Below, in pieces: positions 28,747 through 34,496 of a DNA stretch of 64,000 bases. The position numbers and the translations under genes were made by a program. Below the pieces are notes generated by a model. It did no database searches. It saw only the letters and a program-made list of their open reading frames with translations, and had not been told where the DNA came from. The stretch's first letter is position 1. Every line of letters begins with the position of its first letter. This DNA is from JADLCX01 sp964630785 (GTDB lineage Bacteria > Planctomycetota > Phycisphaerae > Phycisphaerales > UBA1924). The stretch lies in the NCBI GenBank assembly GCA_964630785.1, contig CAZVZG010000012.1:78875-142874 (forward strand), written 5' to 3'.

Positions 28747-28837
28747 GGGGGTACGAATCACTACACACTCACTGGATACTCGTCTCGCACTCTCCCATTG
28801 GGGGGGTACGAGTCAGTACGCAGTCACTACACACTCA
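28747..28837. repeat. Direct repeats at the left end of the island
   Basis: GGGGGTACGA(A/G)TCA occurs at 28747-28760 and 28802-28815, and TCACTACACACTCA occurs exactly at 28758-28771 and 28824-28837. They lie between attL and the first gene, where integrase or excisionase sites are expected. Confidence 0.7.
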
Positions 28838-28848
28838 ATCCGCACTCT

Positions 28849-28859
28849 ATCAGCCTAGA
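28849..28859. promoter_or_regulatory. Candidate integrase arm-type site, left
   Basis: ATCAGCCTAGA, also found twice near the right end (35593-35603 and 35615-35625). A degenerate copy, CAGCCTAA, follows at 28863-28870. Confidence 0.5.
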
Positions 28860-28866
28860 TTCCAGC

Positions 28867-29046
28867 CTAAATCTTCCGCCCCGCCGTCAATCCCACCAGA
28901 ACGAGTGCCACCACCAGCACCGCTCCGATGAGGCCATAGGGCGCTGGGATTGGTCCGTCAGGATTCGATCCGGTTGGGAGTAGAACGATCGCAAGCAGGA
29001 TCAAGCCGGCCACCCAGGCGAGCGGATGGACGCGGCGAGGCTTCAC
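28867..29046 (-). CDS. Small two-helix membrane protein, coupled to the repressor
   Basis: 59 residues starting with a GTG that overlaps the repressor stop (GTGA, 29043-29046). After a basic start (VKPRRVHP) come two membrane helices, LAWVAGLILLAIVLLP and YGLIGAVLVVALVLVGL, separated by a turn with Asn, Asp and Pro, and a basic end GRKI. No family is recognised. Position immediately behind a lysogeny repressor suggests superinfection exclusion, immunity or lysogenic conversion, but nothing in the sequence proves it. Confidence 0.65.
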   Translation of the reverse strand: MKPRRVHPLAWVAGLILLAIVLLPTGSNPDGPIPAPYGLIGAVLVVALVLVGLTAGRKI

Positions 29047-29720
29047 GCGAACTTCCTCCGCAGCTCCACCAGAACCGCGAACTGCTCCAGGTGCTCCTGA
29101 TCCACCGAGAAGCCCTTGTGCTTTGGGTTGTCCTTCGAGAACTCGAGCGAAGTCGAAGTCGCCGCCTTGAGCCGGGCGATGCTGCAACCGTTCCGCTTGG
29201 CGCCGCCCCCGATCCGCACGAAGCAGATTGAGCCAGGCTTCGCCTCTGCTCGCGGCTTCGGCACGCGGAACACTGGCGAGAAGACAGCGTAGTCGCCACT
29301 CCTCAGCTCTGGCTCCATCGAGTCGCCAACCACGATCACCGCAAACGCAAGTGGATCTTCCACGTTGCAGCGTTCGATGTACTCCATGCCTTGCCCGGAA
29401 TCCACGCCATATTCCTCGTAGTCCACGATCGTCCCGGCCGGCGCTCGATTGATCACCGGGATGCCGGGCCCCCCACCGTTCGTCTGGTCGATCCGCGATG
29501 CTCGCCACTCGGCGTCGAACTCCTCTTGCGTGAGTCCGAACACCTTGGCATACGCACGCCGCTCCGGAGGCTTGACGTTCTTGATCTCCCCACGCTCACG
29601 CTTCGCGAGGTTGCTGTGGTCGATCTTGAAGCCGGCCTCCGTGACGAGGGTGGCTAGCTTTCGCTGGTTCCATCCTCGCTCCTCCCGCAGTCGCTTGATA
29701 GCGTCGCCAATCGCTGTCAT
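29043..29720 (-). CDS. CI/LexA-like repressor (XRE helix-turn-helix plus S24 peptidase domain)
   Basis: 225 residues from the ATG at 29720 (MTAIGDAIKRLREERGW); a longer frame to 29888 would cross the operator region. Residues 1-55 are an XRE-type helix-turn-helix. The C-terminal half is an S24/LexA-type self-cleavage and dimerisation domain with the catalytic Ser in VVGDSMEPELRSGDYAVFSP (about residue 134) and a later Lys. Such proteins maintain lysogeny and are cleaved under RecA activation after DNA damage. It is transcribed away from the RHH gene, with CCACA/TGTGG sites between them. Confidence 0.88.
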   Translation of the reverse strand: MTAIGDAIKRLREERGWNQRKLATLVTEAGFKIDHSNLAKRERGEIKNVKPPERRAYAKVFGLTQEEFDAEWRASRIDQTNGGGPGIPVINRAPAGTIVDYEEYGVDSGQGMEYIERCNVEDPLAFAVIVVGDSMEPELRSGDYAVFSPVFRVPKPRAEAKPGSICFVRIGGGAKRNGCSIARLKAATSTSLEFSKDNPKHKGFSVDQEHLEQFAVLVELRRKFA

Positions 29721-29730
29721 GCCGCAATCG

Positions 29731-29838
29731 TACCACAAACTACCACATTTTCGATGTGGATAAGTCCGTAAACGACTGCCGCACAAGGCTTTCTGTGGTA
29801 CCGTGTGGCTCTGATTGGCAATCTGTGGCGTTCTGTGG
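29731..29838. promoter_or_regulatory. Operator array of CCACA/TGTGG boxes between repressor and RHH genes
   Basis: CCACA begins at 29733 and 29743, and TGTGG at 29755, 29794, 29804, 29824 and 29834. Spacings of 10, 10, 20 and 10 bp place many boxes on one face of the helix. CCACAT-TTTCG-ATGTGG at 29743-29759 is a perfect 6-bp palindrome. The region is much more A+T-rich than its surroundings, as expected for a divergent promoter pair. Confidence 0.72.
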
Positions 29839-29874
29839 TTGCTTTTGGCTGGCTGGCCTGTATTCTCTGGCCCC

Positions 29875-30087
29875 ATGACAGCACTCAAGACCAGAGGCGA
29901 GAGCGTCAGGATTCGGCCCGAGAGCTACGCGAAGATCCGCGCGATCGCCCAGCGACACGACGTTTCGGTTGGGCGGGCCATCGACATGCTAGTCGCGGGT
30001 TGGCACCTGCTCACCAAGGAACAGCGAACGGAGACGTTCGCGCCGGGCGAGACCTCACCGCGGCGAACCCGCTCAAGCGCTGCCTGA
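29875..30087 (+). CDS. Small ribbon-helix-helix DNA-binding protein
   Basis: 70 residues from the ATG at 29875 (MTALKTRG). The strand ESVRIRPESYAKIRAIA followed by HDVSVGRAIDMLVAGW fits a CopG/Arc-type ribbon-helix-helix: a basic beta strand then two helices with the typical turn. It is divergent from the repressor, the place of a Cro, excisionase-control or early regulator gene. The final 20 residues are polar. Confidence 0.65.
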   Translation: MTALKTRGESVRIRPESYAKIRAIAQRHDVSVGRAIDMLVAGWHLLTKEQRTETFAPGETSPRRTRSSAA

Positions 30088-30139
30088 ACACCGTTCACCC
30101 GGCCGGCGGCAGTCGTCGCTGTCGGTCGGGATTCCAGAT

Positions 30140-30208
30140 TGCGGGCGCGTGTGGACGCATGACGGGCTCATAACCCGCCGCTACTGGGTTCGACTCCCAG
30201 GCCCGCTA
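30140..30208 (+). tRNA. Met-type tRNA-like sequence (CAT) with reduced D-arm
   Basis: Acceptor GCGGGC (30141-30146) pairs with GCCCGC (30201-30206). The anticodon loop CTCATAA (30167-30173) sits on a 4-bp stem with one A-C mismatch at its base. The variable loop has 5 nt. The T-stem CTGGG/CCCAG encloses TTCGACT. The D-arm is short: GTG/CAT (with one G-T pair) around a 6-nt loop that still has GG. All core invariants are present, but the first acceptor pair (T30140 with T30207) is unpaired. It may be an island-borne tRNA-Met (or Ile2 if modified), or decaying. Confidence 0.55.
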
Positions 30209-30229
30209 TTCAGCACAGGGGTTCCACCA

Positions 30230-30346
30230 ATGAACGCGATCCGACGCGCCGCACAGGCGCTGCGCGATCTCTTCGACTTCGTCCCGCCGATCAGGTTGCT
30301 CTGGGCGCTGTGGCGGGACGGTCGGGATCGGAGGGGAGAAGAGTGA
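30230..30346 (+). CDS. Small hypothetical protein
   Basis: 38 residues, MNAIRRAAQALRDL then FDFVPPIRLLWALWRDG and a charged end. Its stop overlaps the GTG of the next gene (GTGA at 30343-30346), the first of a chain of 4-bp overlaps, which argues that it is translated. Amphipathic with a short hydrophobic core; function unknown. Confidence 0.45.
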   Translation: MNAIRRAAQALRDLFDFVPPIRLLWALWRDGRDRRGEE

Positions 30347-30741
30347 CCTGTCCGGAAGGCTACATCGATGGCGGTCTGTTCGCCCGCATCCAGGCCGATG
30401 AGCGTTCGGCGCTGCTGTGCGAGTACTACGGCAACTCAACGTCGCTCCGGCGCGCCGACGACTCGCTCGGGTGCGTAACCACGCTCGATCGCCACGCCCT
30501 GGTCACCGTGCTGATCGACGGGTGCGAGTTCATCATCATCGACATCCTGTTCAGGATGCTGCGGCCGCACGAGCTGGCCGCGGCGATGGGCTTCCCGGCC
30601 GAGTACCAGTGGCCGCCGAGCCAGCGGGACGCCACGCGCCTGATCGGCAACGCCGTGCACGTGGATGTGGCGGCGGCGCTGATCGGTGCGAGCCTGCCGC
30701 GCGGGCGGATGAACCAAGGCGAGAGGAGGGCCGTCGCATGA
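30343..30741 (+). CDS. C-terminal domain of a C5-cytosine DNA methyltransferase, stand-alone
   Basis: 132 residues from a GTG at 30343. The segment SLGCVTTLDRHALV, then RMLRPHELAAAMGFPAEYQW, then RDATRLIGNAVHVDVAAAL corresponds to motifs IX and X of phage and bacterial C5 methyltransferases, including the motif X GNAV that completes the SAM pocket. Motif I (SAM-binding FxGxG), the catalytic PCQ loop and ENV are absent. A complete enzyme needs about 300 or more residues, so this is a truncated gene with an intact start and end, or half of a split enzyme. Overlaps its neighbours by 4 bp at both ends. Confidence 0.72.
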   Translation: MTCPEGYIDGGLFARIQADERSALLCEYYGNSTSLRRADDSLGCVTTLDRHALVTVLIDGCEFIIIDILFRMLRPHELAAAMGFPAEYQWPPSQRDATRLIGNAVHVDVAAALIGASLPRGRMNQGERRAVA

Positions 30742-31214
30742 AGTGCCTCTCCCTCTGGCAACCGTGGGCAACGCTCATGGCGATCGGCGCCAAGCGGATC
30801 GAAACTCGTTCGTGGGCCACCAGGCACCGCGGCTGGATTGCGATCCACGCGGCCCAGCACTGGACGCGAGACATAGAGGCGTTTTGCTTCGCGCCGGCCT
30901 TTCTCGCCGCTCTCCGCCGCAACGAAGCCGACGCCGATCGAGCCATGATCGACCGACTCAAATCGGCACGGGGTCACATCCTCTGCCTTGTCCGCATCGT
31001 GGACTGCATCCAGTTCACCGAGGACAACCGGCCGAAGTGGGGCCTGTCGGATCAACCGAACGAGCGGCACTTCGGCGACTACCGCGTCGGCCGATTCGGC
31101 TGGCGAACTGACGGGGTCATCCAACTTCCCGAGCCCATTCCGTATCGCGCCCGGCAAAGGCTCTTCGAGCTGGACGCCGCAACGTCGGCCATTCTCCAAG
31201 GGAGGGCTGCATGA
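30738..31214 (+). CDS. ASCH-domain protein
   Basis: 158 residues from an ATG overlapping the previous stop (ATGA). The opening MKCLSLWQPWATLMAIGAKR followed by IETRSWATRHRGWIAIHAA is diagnostic of the ASCH domain, a PUA-like beta barrel found in phage and bacterial RNA-linked proteins; at least one member is a nucleoside amidohydrolase. A later strand VRIVDCIQF also fits. It is the most complete-looking enzyme-like gene in the island. Confidence 0.8.
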   Translation: MKCLSLWQPWATLMAIGAKRIETRSWATRHRGWIAIHAAQHWTRDIEAFCFAPAFLAALRRNEADADRAMIDRLKSARGHILCLVRIVDCIQFTEDNRPKWGLSDQPNERHFGDYRVGRFGWRTDGVIQLPEPIPYRARQRLFELDAATSAILQGRAA

Positions 31215-31387
31215 AGTGCACTGACTGCAATCGCGCCCTCGCCGTCTACGGCACGCGCTGCGGCGCATGCCGCGACAAGACCCTCCACCGACTCGACACC
31301 GATCGCCGCGAGACGCAGGACCAGCGAGAGGCGCGGCAGCGTCGGGATCGCAAACTCGCCCGCATGAAGGAGCGGATGTACCCATGA
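31211..31387 (+). CDS. Small zinc-ribbon protein
   Basis: 58 residues from the ATG at 31211, overlapping the ASCH stop by 4 bp. CTDC and CGAC knuckles (residues 3-6 and 17-20) form a likely four-Cys zinc ribbon. The rest is a highly charged helix rich in Arg, Asp and Glu. Probably binds nucleic acid or a protein partner; no family is named. Its own stop overlaps an ATG at 31384 that opens a broken gene. Confidence 0.6.
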   Translation: MKCTDCNRALAVYGTRCGACRDKTLHRLDTDRRETQDQREARQRRDRKLARMKERMYP

Positions 31388-31627
31388 CCACGCTCCCGCA
31401 TCGATGCCGATCTCGCCGAGTTTGACGCTGAACTCTGGCAACTCCAACAGCAGCTCCGCGAGACACAGAAGACCGGCAGGCACTTCCGCAACGCGGCCGC
31501 GTGCTTGATGTTCGGCAAGTGCACCTACTTCGACATCTGCACCAACGGCGTTGACGCGAGCGAGAAGGTGCCCGCAGGCTTCACGCGCATTGACGACATC
31601 CATCCCGAACTCAGTGGAGGGGAGTGA
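31384..31627 (+). pseudogene. Remnant of a PD-(D/E)XK/Cas4-like nuclease (start and C terminus, middle deleted)
   Basis: An ATG at 31384 overlaps the preceding stop but closes after 13 codons. From 31388 another frame is open to the TGA at 31625-31627 without a start. It encodes ADLAEFDAELWQLQQQL, then RNAAACLMFGKCTYFDIC and GFTRIDDIHPEL. The Cys pattern C-x5-C-x5-C before a short tail resembles the C-terminal Fe-S cluster segment of RecB/Cas4-like phage nucleases. The catalytic core is missing. Best explained as an internal deletion joining the gene start to its end out of frame. Confidence 0.55.
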
Positions 31628-31932
31628 TGAACATCAACGACTCCGTTCGCCGCCGCATGAAGGGCATGGCCCGAGCCGCCCTTGCCAACCACAAATCGGT
31701 TGATGCCGCCGAACGCGCCATGCTCAACTCGCTCGATGAAGCGTGTATCGAATGGTGCAAGATGCACGCGGTGCGATGGTTCATTCAAGACCTTCGCGCC
31801 GAGGTCGCGTCCGACGAGCGGCGAGCAGCCGACCATGACGTTTGTGTACGACGTCACCGCGAGCGGCGTCCGCAACCAACAACGCCTTGTGCTCAAGAAA
31901 GCGGGACTCACCAACCGCGAGGAACTGAGTGA
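31627..31932 (+). CDS. Hypothetical protein, likely the 5' part of a gene with a deletion
   Basis: 101 residues from the ATG at 31627, which overlaps the nuclease-remnant stop by one base. The first 65 residues (MNINDSVRRRMKGMARAA through MHAVRWFIQDLRAEV) look like a real helical protein. The last 30 or so are in a shifted frame over the RNA polymerase fragment and look like noise (HRERRPQPTTPCAQ). It may be the N-terminal stub of the polymerase gene or of another phage gene, joined out of frame to what follows. Confidence 0.4.
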   Translation: MNINDSVRRRMKGMARAALANHKSVDAAERAMLNSLDEACIEWCKMHAVRWFIQDLRAEVASDERRAADHDVCVRRHRERRPQPTTPCAQESGTHQPRGTE

Positions 31933-32503
31933 AGCCGTCAAGTACGTCTCGGCATTGACGATGGCAACCGTTGCCAAAGTCTGTGAAACAGCTTCGGCAA
32001 TCATGGCATGGATCAAGGCCTGTGGCGCGAGGATCGTCGCGACCGGCGAAGACATTCGATGGACCACGCCCATCGGCTTTCCGGTGGTGCAGCCCTACCG
32101 CCGCTTCTCGGCCGTCACCATCACGACGCACGCCGGCAAACTCCAAGACCTTCGGGACGTCGGCGACATCCCGGTTTCCGTTCGTCGCCAGCTCAACGGC
32201 GTCGCCCCCAACATCATCCACTCATTCGACAAGTGCCATATGTTCAACAAGGCGCTCGCGTGCCAGGAGGCGGGCGTTTGGTTTGCCGCCGTCCACGACT
32301 GCGATCGCACGCACGGCGGCACCCGCGACGAGATGGACACGATCATCCGCGAGGAGTTTGTTGCTCTACACCAACGCCCGCTGCTTGATGATCTGCTTGC
32401 GGAGTGGCGCCGCATCTATCCTGGCATCGACTTCCCGGAGCCACCGCCCCGCGGCGACTTCGACATCCGCCAAGTCCTAAACGCGAGGTACTTCTTCTCA
32501 TGA
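31835..32503 (+). pseudogene. C-terminal quarter of a T7-type single-subunit RNA polymerase
   Basis: 222 residues from the first Met in the homologous frame (31835); the frame itself is open further left. The order of motifs follows T7 RNA polymerase from about residue 634 to the end: TMTFVYDVTASG (motif B, fingers helix), WTTPIGFPVVQPYRRF, GVAPNIIHSFDKCHMF, motif C as AAVHDCDRTHGGT with the metal-binding Asp kept, and the end GDFDIRQVLNARYFFS. The N-terminal promoter-recognition domain, palm motif A with its Asp, and the motif B Lys region are missing, so it cannot be active alone. Its stop overlaps the next ATG by 4 bp. Confidence 0.85.
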
Positions 32504-33186
32504 CCACCGATGAAGCCATCAAGGTCCTCCGCGCTCGCGGACGCCGACAAGACCACGAGATTGCGGACCACTTGGCGATACAGCGTTCTCGCTGTGAAGC
32601 GGACGCCGCACTCGCACGGGCCGCCTCCGCCGCCCTCGCCGAGCGTGACGCGGAGATTCTCCGCTACAAGAACGCGCTTCTGACGATCGCAAACGACCAC
32701 ATCGGCCATGTACTCGTCGGAGACTCCAATGTAGTCCTCGATCCCACGTTCGCCGGCAACCGTTTCCACTCGCTTTGGGCGTTTCTGTGGAGCGACCGGC
32801 CCATTTTGTGGTGCGTGGAGGTGCCCGTGACCAGCCACCCCGATTGGTCGCGGCACGAATCCGCGACCCGACTCAAGCCGCCCCCGACGTTGCCGACGAT
32901 TCTCAGGTGGGCCACCCGCGGCCTATTCCCGGCCCGCAACTGCGTCACCGAGGTTGTCGAGCGACTCCGCGCGTGCGGCATCGCCGTTCCGCCGCGGATG
33001 GTCTCGCCCCAGCAGCTTTACGACTGGCTCCGATCGGAGGGACACCACATCCATGACTTTGCGAGATGTACCTCTCAACGCGCTCATAGCCGTGGAGTCG
33101 GGACTCGTGGCCTCCTGTCCCCCTGCGCTTGTCCAGAGTGCATCGAATCTCGCGGACGAACAGGCCCGGCTCCAGATGATGTTTGA
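32500..33186 (+). CDS. Hypothetical island protein with domain shared with the 33246 gene
   Basis: 228 residues from the ATG overlapping the polymerase-fragment stop. An N-terminal coiled coil (ALARAASAALAERDAEILRYK) leads to a middle region, and then to a domain of about 55 residues: LPTILRWATRGLFPARNCVTE followed by VVERLRACGIAVPPRMVS and QLYDWLRSEG. The same pattern closes the protein at 33246-33743. The last 40 residues overlap another gene and have poor coding character, so the true end may have been nearer residue 186, before a frameshift. Function unknown. Confidence 0.5.
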   Translation: MTTDEAIKVLRARGRRQDHEIADHLAIQRSRCEADAALARAASAALAERDAEILRYKNALLTIANDHIGHVLVGDSNVVLDPTFAGNRFHSLWAFLWSDRPILWCVEVPVTSHPDWSRHESATRLKPPPTLPTILRWATRGLFPARNCVTEVVERLRACGIAVPPRMVSPQQLYDWLRSEGHHIHDFARCTSQRAHSRGVGTRGLLSPCACPECIESRGRTGPAPDDV

Positions 33187-33301
33187 CGCTGGCCGACACG
33201 CCGTTCTGCAGGACATCCGCAACACGATCCGGGCAGTCCAAGACAATGCTGATACACGCGCACGTGTTCTTTCTCCGAGCCGGCCGACGACCGAGAGTTA
33301 G
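33053..33301 (+). CDS. Small hypothetical protein
   Basis: 82 residues from the ATG at 33053, with GGAGG at 33036-33040. Helical, with MTLRDVPLNALIAVESGLVA, then NLADEQARLQMMFDAGRHAVL and QDIRNTIRAVQDNADT. It overlaps the end of the previous gene by 134 bp and the start of the next by 56 bp, so one of these reading frames is extended or false. No family recognised. Confidence 0.45.
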   Translation: MTLRDVPLNALIAVESGLVASCPPALVQSASNLADEQARLQMMFDAGRHAVLQDIRNTIRAVQDNADTRARVLSPSRPTTES

Positions 33302-33743
33302 AACTTGGTTGCGCGCAGCGATTCGGCGAAGGCAATGGGCCAAAGACGCGGCCTATAGCGCGTTGACACGAGCAATGGTCGCCGGCGACTTCATCCACGC
33401 CACCATCGGCGATGGCCGGTGTGTTCGCGACCGCACGATCAAGCGGGTTCGGTTCTGGCCGATGGACCTTTACCTCGCGGCGTATCCGCGACTATGTTGC
33501 GTGGTGACTGTGGAATTGGCGTTGCCGATCGACCTTCGAGCGCGTCCCCGCGGCCGCCTATGGGTGGCTCGGACAATCATCCGTCGCGTGTTCCGTGGTC
33601 GGATTCCTAGCAATGACTGCGTGAGCGACATCGCCGAGTTTTTGAGACTTGGCGGGTTGTTTGTTCCTCGAAACGTCGTCACGCCCCTACAGCTCCATGA
33701 CTGGCTGTTGTGCCAAGGGAGCAGATCCACCACTCTCGAATGA
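33246..33743 (+). CDS. Hypothetical island protein, shares C-terminal domain with the 32500 gene
   Basis: 165 residues from the ATG at 33246 (MLIHAHVFF). A basic N-terminal half (RPRVRTWLRAAIRRRQWAK) is followed by a domain reading ARTIIRRVFRGRIPSNDCVSD, then IAEFLRLGGLFVPRNVVT and QLHDWLLCQGS. This is clearly paralogous to residues about 130-186 of the 32500 protein. Here the stop comes right after the domain. Winged-helix-like spacing, but no assignment is made. Confidence 0.5.
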   Translation: MLIHAHVFFLRAGRRPRVRTWLRAAIRRRQWAKDAAYSALTRAMVAGDFIHATIGDGRCVRDRTIKRVRFWPMDLYLAAYPRLCCVVTVELALPIDLRARPRGRLWVARTIIRRVFRGRIPSNDCVSDIAEFLRLGGLFVPRNVVTPLQLHDWLLCQGSRSTTLE

Positions 33744-33750
33744 GGCAACC

Positions 33751-34011
33751 ATGAGCGACACCGGCGCAGAAATCGCGCTTGCAATTGGCGCGGCAGCTTC
33801 CGCGGCAAGCGCCGGCTACGCGATCAGCCAAGGCCTTGACAACGGCCCCGACTCTCCACCGGTGCCTGTAGAGCCGCCAGCGCTCAAGCCCGATGAAATT
33901 GCCAAGGCAGCTCGTAATCGTCGCAAGCGACGAGGAGATTGCACGAGCCCACACGCTGGCACTTGTCGCCATCGACTGGGCCGCCAAACTGCCAGCCGAC
34001 ACAGCGTTTGA
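33751..34011 (+). CDS. Hypothetical protein with hydrophobic N terminus; possible phage virion-protein stub
   Basis: 86 residues from the ATG at 33751. MSDTGAEIALAIGAAASAASAG is a small-residue hydrophobic helix. A Pro-rich stretch PPVPVEPPALKPDEIAKAARN and then RRKRRG follow. This pattern resembles the start of small internal virion or connector-associated proteins of T7-like phages. The last 25 residues overlap the next gene and look out of frame, so it too may be a gene start fused to something else. Confidence 0.4.
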   Translation: MSDTGAEIALAIGAAASAASAGYAISQGLDNGPDSPPVPVEPPALKPDEIAKAARNRRKRRGDCTSPHAGTCRHRLGRQTASRHSV

Positions 34012-34366
34012 GGATGCGTCGGCCTCGCTTCGAGAACTCGTCGCCAAGTATCAGCCGCTTCCCGATCACGCCGCCCAGATCTACGAGGAGTTGATTAGGG
34101 GAGTAGATGCACCGCGTCCCGTGCTTACCGCCGGCGTCGAGGGCAAGTGGACTGCGAAGGTTGACGAGTCTGGCATCTTCGTTTCCGAAGATGCCGACCG
34201 GTACAACGATCCGGCACTCTGCACGCACAAGCAGACGGGCGCCAGGGCCTACCAACTCGCCGCCCAGGTCTGGGAGAACGTCAAGGCTTGCCGCTCATTC
34301 TCTGAGGTCGGAAATGTTCTCCGTAGTGCCGGATGCAGCCTGCACTACTGGTGTCGCGTGGATTGA
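33893..34366 (+). CDS. Hypothetical island protein
   Basis: 157 residues from the ATG at 33893, overlapping the previous frame by 119 bp. The core (EEIARAHTLALVAIDWAAKLP, then DASASLRELVAKYQPLPD and QIYEELIRGVD) is helical. The C-terminal half (GKWTAKVDESGIFVSEDADR, then GARAYQLAAQVWENVKACRSF) has normal amino-acid balance. No family recognised. The first 10 residues lie in the overlap, so the true start may have been lost. Confidence 0.5.
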   Translation: MKLPRQLVIVASDEEIARAHTLALVAIDWAAKLPADTAFEDASASLRELVAKYQPLPDHAAQIYEELIRGVDAPRPVLTAGVEGKWTAKVDESGIFVSEDADRYNDPALCTHKQTGARAYQLAAQVWENVKACRSFSEVGNVLRSAGCSLHYWCRVD

Positions 34367-34410
34367 CGTTTCCTGTGGCCGCTCCTCGCTCGCAAGGGCG
34401 CGGGGCGGTT

Positions 34411-34427
34411 TTGCAATTCGATTGCAA
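34411..34427. promoter_or_regulatory. Palindrome upstream of the integrase
   Basis: TTGCAAT-TCG-ATTGCAA, perfect 7-bp arms, in the 130-bp gap before the integrase start. An A+T-rich palindrome in an otherwise GC-rich stretch is a likely protein-binding site. Confidence 0.5.
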
Positions 34428-34431
34428 CACG

Positions 34432-34459
34432 AACCGACCACCCGCGAGGGTGGCCGGTT
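34432..34459 (+). terminator. Stable hairpin with GCGA tetraloop before the integrase
   Basis: A 12-pair stem with one A-C mismatch, arms AACCGACCACCC and GGGTGGCCGGTT, closed by the GNRA loop GCGA. Only short T-tracts follow. Could be an attenuator or terminator separating the gene train from the integrase. Confidence 0.5.
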
Positions 34460-34486
34460 TCGATGCACGGCGCAACGGCCGCACAC

Positions 34487-34492
34487 AGGAGG
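34487..34492 (+). promoter_or_regulatory. Shine-Dalgarno of the integrase gene
   Basis: AGGAGG sits 4 bp before the ATG at 34497. It rejects the longer open frame starting at 34107. Confidence 0.7.
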
Positions 34493-34496
34493 CACG

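Noticed and set aside
29721..29888. N-terminal extension of the repressor
   Set aside because: This stretch holds the operator array and divergent promoter; the XRE domain begins at the ATG at 29720.
34107..34496. N-terminal extension of the integrase
   Set aside because: It overlaps another frame and an intergenic hairpin region; AGGAGG and the ATG at 34497 give a normal integrase length.
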